In this document: positions 59,179 to 64,000 of the stretch, in pieces
Layout: every line of letters begins with the position of its first letter
Numbering within the stretch: the first letter of the stretch is position 1
Assembly: GCF_011761305.1 (NCBI RefSeq)
Contig: NZ_JAAOZC010000002.1
Location: 182,001 to 246,000, forward strand
Direction: 5' to 3'
DNA: 64,000 nt
From: Sphingomonas vulcanisoli
Lineage (GTDB): Bacteria > Pseudomonadota > Alphaproteobacteria > Sphingomonadales > Sphingomonadaceae
Notes under the pieces: generated by a model
What the model saw: the letters and a program-made list of their open reading frames with translations, nothing else
Told to the model about the DNA's origin: nothing
The model's database searches: none
Made by a program: the position numbers and the translations under genes

Positions 59179-61689
59179 ATGGCGCAGCTGCCGGGCATGC
59201 CTTCATGGGGGCAGGGCTGGCTGGATGCCTATCTCGCGCAGGCCGATCGCGGTGATGTCGTGCGTGGCGATGTCGGCCGGGGAGCGCGCTGGTGGCACCA
59301 TTTGTTTGACGGCGTCGCCACCCTAACCGAGGGGCGCCTGCAGCGGCTGCAGGATCGTGTCGGGCGGCAGGTCGATGAGATCGGCACCGCCTTCCGCCTG
59401 CCCGGCGACAGCGTCGAGCGGCGCTGGCAATCCTCGGCGTTACCGCTGCTGATCGGCGAGGATGAGTGGCAACGCATCGCCATCGGCGTCTCCCAGCGCG
59501 CCGAACTGATGGAGCGCGTGCTCGGCGATATCTACGGGCCTGCCGAGCTGGTTTCGAGCGGGGCGCTGCCCGCCGCGCTGGCCACGGGCTCTCCGCATTT
59601 CTGGCGCGCGATGATCGGCATGCCGCCGCCGGGCGGCCATCGGCTGCACATCTATGCGGTCGATCTTGCGCGCGGGCCCGATGGCGAGTGGCGCGTGCTG
59701 GCCGATCACACGCGCGCTCCGATCGGGGCGGGCTATGCTCTGGAAAATCGCCTCGCTTCCAGCCGCGTGATGGGGGCGCTGCAGACGCGGCTCAACATCC
59801 AGCGCCTCGCCGCCTTCTTCGCGGCCTTCCGCGAGGGACTGGCGGCGAGCTGCCGCCGCGCCAATCCGCGAATCGGGCTGCTGACGCCCGGCCGTTACAA
59901 TCCCAGCTATGCCGAACAGGCCCATCTGGCGCGTTATCTCGGCCTGCTGCTGGTCGAGGGCGACGATCTCGCGGTGCGCGGCGATGAGCTTTTTGTTCGC
60001 ACGATCGAGGGGCTCAAACGGATCGATGGCCTGTGGCGCCGCATCGATACGCGCTTCCTCGATCCGCTGGCCTTCGACAATAGCTCGCGGATCGGCGTGC
60101 CGGGGCTGATGGATGTGCTCGCCAACGGCAATGCGGTGATCGCCAACTTGCCCGGCGCCGGGCTGGCCGAATCCCCGGCGATGGCGGCCTTCCTGCCGGC
60201 ACTGTCGCGGCGTCTGCTCGGCGAAGAATTGAAGCTGCCCAATATCGCCACCTGGTGGTGCGGGCAGCAGGGGCCGTGCGCGGAGATGGTGGCGCAGCTC
60301 GATGAATTGCTGGTCACGCCCGCCTTCGGGCGCGAGCTGCCCGGGCTGACGGCGAGCGGCGTGCTGGCGGGCAACCTCAGCTTCGAAGCGCGGCAGGAGT
60401 TGATCGCCGCGATCGCACGGCGGCCGCAGGATTATGTCGGTCAGGAGGTCGTCCAGCTATCGACCATGCCGGTCGTTGCGGGAGGCCGTGTCGTGCCGCG
60501 CCCCTTCATTCTGCGCGCCTTTGCCGCCCGCAACGCGCACGGAAATTGGGAAGTGATGCCCGGCGGCTTCGCGCGGATCGGCGAGCAGATGGACATGCGC
60601 GCGACGGTGATGGGGGCCGGCGCCTTCTCCGCCGATTGCGGCGTGGTGGCTTTGGGCCCGGTCGAGCCCGTCTCGCTGCTGCCGCCCAATGTCGCGGTGC
60701 GCCGCAATCCGGGCACCCTGCCCAGCCGCGCCGCCGACAATCTCTTCTGGCTGGGCCGCTATATCGAGCGGGCCGACGCCACCGTGCGCCTGGTCCGCGC
60801 GACGCTGGGGGGCACGCTCGATGCCGATGGCGGCGCCAGCCTGGTGCCGATGACGCTCGATCGGCTGGCGACTTTGCTGATCTCGACCGGCGCCGCCAAG
60901 CTCGGCGGCGAGGACGAGGAGGACGACGAGCCCGAAGGTTCGATCCGCGATCTCGCCGAAATGGCCGAGGCGGCTCTCGATGGGCCAGGCCTCGCCAGCG
61001 TCCGCAGCCTCTTCGCCACCGCGCACGGCATCGCCGAGGTGATCCGCGAGCGGCTGGCGGCGGATGTCTGGCGGCTGATCGACATGGCTTTGCCCAAGCC
61101 GATCATCGTCGGCCAGGAGGATGCGGGCGCGATGCTCGCGCGCGCCGCGGAGGTGCAGGAGCGCTGCTCGGCGCTGGCGGGTCTCGCCGCCGAGAATATG
61201 GGGCGCACAGCGGGCTGGCGCTTCCACGATCTCGGCCGCCGGATCGAGCGCGCGCTGTCGGTCTGCCGGCTGGTGCGCAGCTTCGCCACCGATCAGGCAA
61301 CCGCCGACGATCTTACTACCCTGCTCGATCTCGGTGATAGCCAGATCAGCTATCGCGCGCGCTACTTGACCGGGCTGGCGCTGGTGCCGGTGCGCGATCT
61401 CGTCGCGCTCGATCCGTTCAACCCGCGCAGCATCGCCTTCCAGATCGCGCGCATCCGCGAGCATCTCGCCGAGCTACCGACGCTGCGCGACGACGGCATC
61501 GCCGAAGAGCAGGTCTCGCTGGTCGAAGAGATCGGCCTGATCGTCGCCACCACCAAGGCCGAGGCGATGTCGCCGACCGGGGTGCTGGCGCTGGAGAATA
61601 GGCTGATGGCGCTCTCGGACGCGATCGGGCGGCGCTACTTCCTGCAGGATGCCGAGACGTTGCGCGCGCCGGGCATGACGCTCGCGTGA
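59179..61689 (+). CDS. Circularly permuted ATP-grasp fused to Alpha-E domain
   Basis: 836 residues. The N-terminal part (about 1-480) is the circularly permuted ATP-grasp of COG2308 (RIGLLTPGRYNPSYAEQAHL, VPGLMDVLANGNAVIANLPG, GARIGEQ-type binding region). The C-terminal part (about 510-836) is the Alpha-E helical domain of COG2307 (RNPGTLPSRAADNLFWLGRY then IERADATVRLVR). In many genomes these are separate genes; here they are fused. The ATG at 59179 has GGGGGGA 6 nt upstream; ATG 59161 is closer to the repeat. The product is predicted to form peptide or amide bonds, not proven. Confidence 0.87.
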   Translation: MAQLPGMPSWGQGWLDAYLAQADRGDVVRGDVGRGARWWHHLFDGVATLTEGRLQRLQDRVGRQVDEIGTAFRLPGDSVERRWQSSALPLLIGEDEWQRIAIGVSQRAELMERVLGDIYGPAELVSSGALPAALATGSPHFWRAMIGMPPPGGHRLHIYAVDLARGPDGEWRVLADHTRAPIGAGYALENRLASSRVMGALQTRLNIQRLAAFFAAFREGLAASCRRANPRIGLLTPGRYNPSYAEQAHLARYLGLLLVEGDDLAVRGDELFVRTIEGLKRIDGLWRRIDTRFLDPLAFDNSSRIGVPGLMDVLANGNAVIANLPGAGLAESPAMAAFLPALSRRLLGEELKLPNIATWWCGQQGPCAEMVAQLDELLVTPAFGRELPGLTASGVLAGNLSFEARQELIAAIARRPQDYVGQEVVQLSTMPVVAGGRVVPRPFILRAFAARNAHGNWEVMPGGFARIGEQMDMRATVMGAGAFSADCGVVALGPVEPVSLLPPNVAVRRNPGTLPSRAADNLFWLGRYIERADATVRLVRATLGGTLDADGGASLVPMTLDRLATLLISTGAAKLGGEDEEDDEPEGSIRDLAEMAEAALDGPGLASVRSLFATAHGIAEVIRERLAADVWRLIDMALPKPIIVGQEDAGAMLARAAEVQERCSALAGLAAENMGRTAGWRFHDLGRRIERALSVCRLVRSFATDQATADDLTTLLDLGDSQISYRARYLTGLALVPVRDLVALDPFNPRSIAFQIARIREHLAELPTLRDDGIAEEQVSLVEEIGLIVATTKAEAMSPTGVLALENRLMALSDAIGRRYFLQDAETLRAPGMTLA

Positions 61690-62609
61690 TGCGCTACCTC
61701 GTCCGCCATCAGACCCGCTTCGATTATAGCTATCCGGTGCGGTTCGCGCGTTGCAACCTGCGGCTGCATCCGGTCGATTGGGATGGTCAGCGCATCGAGG
61801 ACTATCGGCTGAGCGTCGATCCCGTCGGGCAGGTTACGCCCGGACGCGACGGCGGCTATCTGGCAATCACCGACCGTCTCGTGGTCGATCGCCCCGCGAT
61901 AAAATTGGTGATCGAGAGCCGGTCGACGCTAACGGTCGATCGCGAGGCGCCGACCGCCTTGGCGGGCGATCATTCCGTCACGCAGGCGGGCGTTGCCGCA
62001 TCCGACCAACGCGCCCTTGATCGCATGGCGCCGGCGAACTTCCTCTTTCCCTCACCGCTGATCGCGACCTTTCCAGAAATCACCGCTTGGTGCGCGAAGG
62101 AGCTTCGGCCGGAGCGCGGCATCGTCGAAGCGGGACTGGCGCTGGCCAAGGCGATCCAGGCGCAATTCCATTACGACGGCAGCGCCACCGAACTCGACAC
62201 CAGCCCGCTCCAAGCGTTCGCGGCCAAGCGCGGCGTCTGCCAGGATTTCGCGCAGATCATGATCTCGGGCGCGCGCTCGGCGGGTGTCGCCGCAGCCTAT
62301 GTCTCGGGCTATCTCCGTACTGTACCGCCGGCGGGCAAAGAGCGGCTGGTCGGTGCCGATGCCACCCACGCCTGGGTGATGTTGTGGTGCGGGCCGGAGC
62401 GCGGCTGGCTCGGCTTCGATCCCACCAACGGCGTCACGGTCGGCAGCGATCACATCGTCTGCGCGATCGGCCGCGATTATGCCGATGTTTCGCCGATCGA
62501 CGGCATCTTCCTCGGCCGCGATGGCCAGAAGATCGAAGTAGCCGTCGATGTCGAGCCGCTGGCCGAAGCCGGCGAACTCACGCCGCCTGCATCTGCTCGG
62601 GCGCGTTGA
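61689..62609 (+). CDS. Transglutaminase-like cysteine peptidase family protein
   Basis: 306 residues, no signal peptide. The catalytic triad is C184 (KRGVCQDFAQIM), H227 (ADATHAWVMLW) and D244 (GFDPTNGV). The N-terminal beta domain (YLVRHQTRFDYSYPVRFARC) resembles that of the large DUF2126 protein. The start overlaps the ATP-grasp gene stop by one base (TGATG), so translation is coupled. The C-terminal end overlaps the convergent metallopeptidase gene by 32 nt. Confidence 0.9.
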   Translation: MRYLVRHQTRFDYSYPVRFARCNLRLHPVDWDGQRIEDYRLSVDPVGQVTPGRDGGYLAITDRLVVDRPAIKLVIESRSTLTVDREAPTALAGDHSVTQAGVAASDQRALDRMAPANFLFPSPLIATFPEITAWCAKELRPERGIVEAGLALAKAIQAQFHYDGSATELDTSPLQAFAAKRGVCQDFAQIMISGARSAGVAAAYVSGYLRTVPPAGKERLVGADATHAWVMLWCGPERGWLGFDPTNGVTVGSDHIVCAIGRDYADVSPIDGIFLGRDGQKIEVAVDVEPLAEAGELTPPASARAR

Positions 62610-63693
62610 TCCGCGGCGCGATATCGCCCTTGCCCGCGCGCTGCAGGAGCCGATTGATATAATCGAGCTTGCCCACGATCGCGTCCGACAAGTTGAAAGG
62701 ATAAAGATCGGGCTGGCCCATCGATCGGTTGATCGCATTCTCAGCGAACGAGAAGGGCAGCCATTCCGAGATCAGCACCTTGGTATCGGCATGATACGGA
62801 TCGAAGGTGACCTCTACCTCTTCGTCCTCGCGCCATTTGGTCATGCGGATGCCGAAGCCGTCGATCGTCGCCAGCGCATCGATGATGTGCATCAGGTGCG
62901 CGAAGGTTTCGGCGAAATCCTCCCACGGGTGCATCGTTGCATAGGAGGATACGAAGTCGGTCGACCAGCCGCTGCCGCTGTCGCCATAATGCTTTTCCAT
63001 GGCCTCTTCGTAGCTGATGCGCTCGTCGCCAAAGACCGCGCGGAAGGCCTCGACCTCGTCGGTGTCCTCGATCAGCCGCGCCCAATAATAATGGCCGACC
63101 TCGTGGCGGAAATGGCCGAGCAGGGTGCGGTAGGGCTCGCCGAGACGGGTCCGCATCTGCTCGCGCTGGACGTCGTCGGCCTCGAGAATGTTGAGCGTCA
63201 CGAGGCCGTCCTCGTGGCCGGTGGTGATCTGCACGGTGCCGGTCTGCTCGCCGACCGGATCGTAAAGGAAATCGAAGGTCAGGCCGGGGATGCGGCCATT
63301 CGCCTCGGCCTCGGCCTGCGTCTCGATCGGCAGGTTGAGGTGGAGGAGGGTGTGGAACAGCCGCCGCTTGGCCGCCTCGATCTTGGCCCAGCGCTCGGGG
63401 ACGCCGGGGCCGGTGAGATCGGGAATAGTGCGGTTGTGCCGGCAGGCAAGGCACATCGGCTGATCGCCGACCGAGGGCACCAGCCAGTTGCACACGGCAT
63501 GCTCATTATTGTTCTGGCAGACGACCACGTCATGCGTTTCGCCCTTGGCATCGCGCCAAATCGTCGCTTCGTCGCCGAGGAACAGGAATTGGTCGCTCCC
63601 CGGATCATAGCCGAGCGTGAAGCTACAATTCGGGCAGACGCGCACCTCGAAATGGTTGGGGCGTGCACAATTGGGGCAGGCGTAGGGGCGCAC
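62578..63693 (-). CDS. Predicted zinc-binding metallopeptidase with zinc ribbon
   Basis: 371 residues. The N-terminus is Cys-rich: CPNC at 6-9, CPNC at 20-23, then C59, C68, C81 and C84, consistent with one or two zinc ribbons. The metallopeptidase signature HEVGHYYW sits at 197-204, with further Glu in downstream EDFAETFAHLMH. The family is annotated as putative zinc-binding peptidase; its substrate is unknown. The GTG at 63693 keeps the Cys-rich start, which the longer upstream frame does not have. It converges with the transglutaminase gene. Confidence 0.82.
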   Translation of the reverse strand: MRPYACPNCARPNHFEVRVCPNCSFTLGYDPGSDQFLFLGDEATIWRDAKGETHDVVVCQNNNEHAVCNWLVPSVGDQPMCLACRHNRTIPDLTGPGVPERWAKIEAAKRRLFHTLLHLNLPIETQAEAEANGRIPGLTFDFLYDPVGEQTGTVQITTGHEDGLVTLNILEADDVQREQMRTRLGEPYRTLLGHFRHEVGHYYWARLIEDTDEVEAFRAVFGDERISYEEAMEKHYGDSGSGWSTDFVSSYATMHPWEDFAETFAHLMHIIDALATIDGFGIRMTKWREDEEVEVTFDPYHADTKVLISEWLPFSFAENAINRSMGQPDLYPFNLSDAIVGKLDYINRLLQRAGKGDIAPRINAPEQMQAA

Positions 63694-63810
63694 TGACGAT
63701 ATCCTGGAATTGGAGAAGTTGCGCGCTGAACGCCTTTGCGCGCGCAAAGTGCCCCGCCTCTTGTTAAAAGCGCTTTTGGTCCGCATTTCTGCGCCAAGAC
63801 GGAGGTGGAT

Positions 63811-64000
63811 TTGGCGGATCTTTACACGACCCTTGGCGTGGCGCGCGGCGCCGATGAAGCGGCGATCAAGAAGGCCTATCGCAAGCTCGCCAAGGAGCTT
63901 CATCCCGATAGGAACAAGGACAATCCCAAGGCGACCGAGCGGTTCAGCCAGGTGACGCAGGCCTATGATCTGCTCTCGGACAAGAACAAGCGTGCCCAAT
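63811..64000 (+). CDS. DnaJ-type chaperone (partial, N-terminal)
   Basis: The first 63 residues are present and end at the window edge. The J-domain has [20 protein letters not shown] and the HPD triad in [11 protein letters not shown]-domains stimulate Hsp70 ATPase; further domains lie outside, so DnaJ or a CbpA-like protein cannot be told apart. A TTG at 63811 is preceded by GGAGG at 5 nt and gives the usual start [12 protein letters not shown] 63805 is an alternative. Confidence 0.82.
   Translation, partial: MADLYTTLGVARGADEAAIKKAYRKLAKELHPDRNKDNPKATERFSQVTQAYDLLSDKNKRAQ

Noticed and set aside
57321-59198. 625-codon minus-strand open frame opposite the DUF2126 gene
   Set aside because: Shadow frame, no domain and no ribosome site; the plus-strand gene has intact catalytic residues.

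Overview
The window is a GC-rich chromosomal segment from an alphaproteobacterium, most likely a member of the Sphingomonadaceae (Sphingomonas or a close relative). The evidence is the housekeeping order rho-hemJ-PPSR-maf-aroE-coaE-dnaQ and mnmE-mnmG-rsmG-parA-parB, together with alphaproteobacterial family genes (MmcB, DUF1491, DUF6489, twin-TM small protein, UrcA) and paired palindromic repeats between genes. No phage, transposase, CRISPR array or rRNA was seen. One tRNA (Glu) is present, and one 6S-like RNA is predicted.

Layout. 1-1015: end of a rut pyrimidine-degradation locus (rutC partial, rutB). 1135-7446: small operons (HNH nuclease, gluQ, cobalamin adenosyltransferase, thiE-like, yggS, HAD phosphatase). 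7443-16618: xthA-ribA-L,D-transpeptidase operon, a 6S RNA candidate, lolA, a frameshifted S9 peptidase, an AT-rich insertion carrying a DUF5677-like gene, ftsK and a single-domain response regulator. 16699-22264: mnmE-mnmG-rsmG-parA-parB with two parS-like sites. 22365-26145: quinone oxidoreductase, terC, rho, hemJ. 26146-26590: the best oriC candidate. 26591-36829: PPSR-maf-aroE-coaE-dnaQ, hpf-ptsN, mmcB with a consensus alphaproteobacterial LexA box, SCO/YcgN/YgjP genes and a class A PBP. 36943-45676: epimerase, gyrB, histidine kinase, M20 peptidase, recJ, tRNA-Glu. 45745-53473: urcA, argG, EF-hand protein, cfa-type methyltransferase, rlmN, dnaN, recF. 53483-63693: PiT phosphate transporter, DUF47 joined in frame to a NUDIX domain, and, divergently, an uncharacterised transglutaminase/ATP-grasp/Alpha-E cluster followed by a convergent zinc metallopeptidase. 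63811-end: start of a DnaJ-type gene.

How it fits together. The central part is an origin-proximal neighbourhood: ParAB, parS, DnaA boxes, rho and the hemJ/PPSR junction occur together as in other alphaproteobacteria, with dnaN, recF, gyrB, recJ and dnaQ nearby. The items most worth a second look are: a palindromic repeat inserted in frame inside gluQ; the transglutaminase-DUF2126 / ATP-grasp-Alpha-E / transglutaminase cluster (a predicted peptide-bond-forming system with no known product); the NUDIX-DUF47 fusion with an apparent ATT start; and the insertion that splits the usual ftsK-lolA-xthA order.
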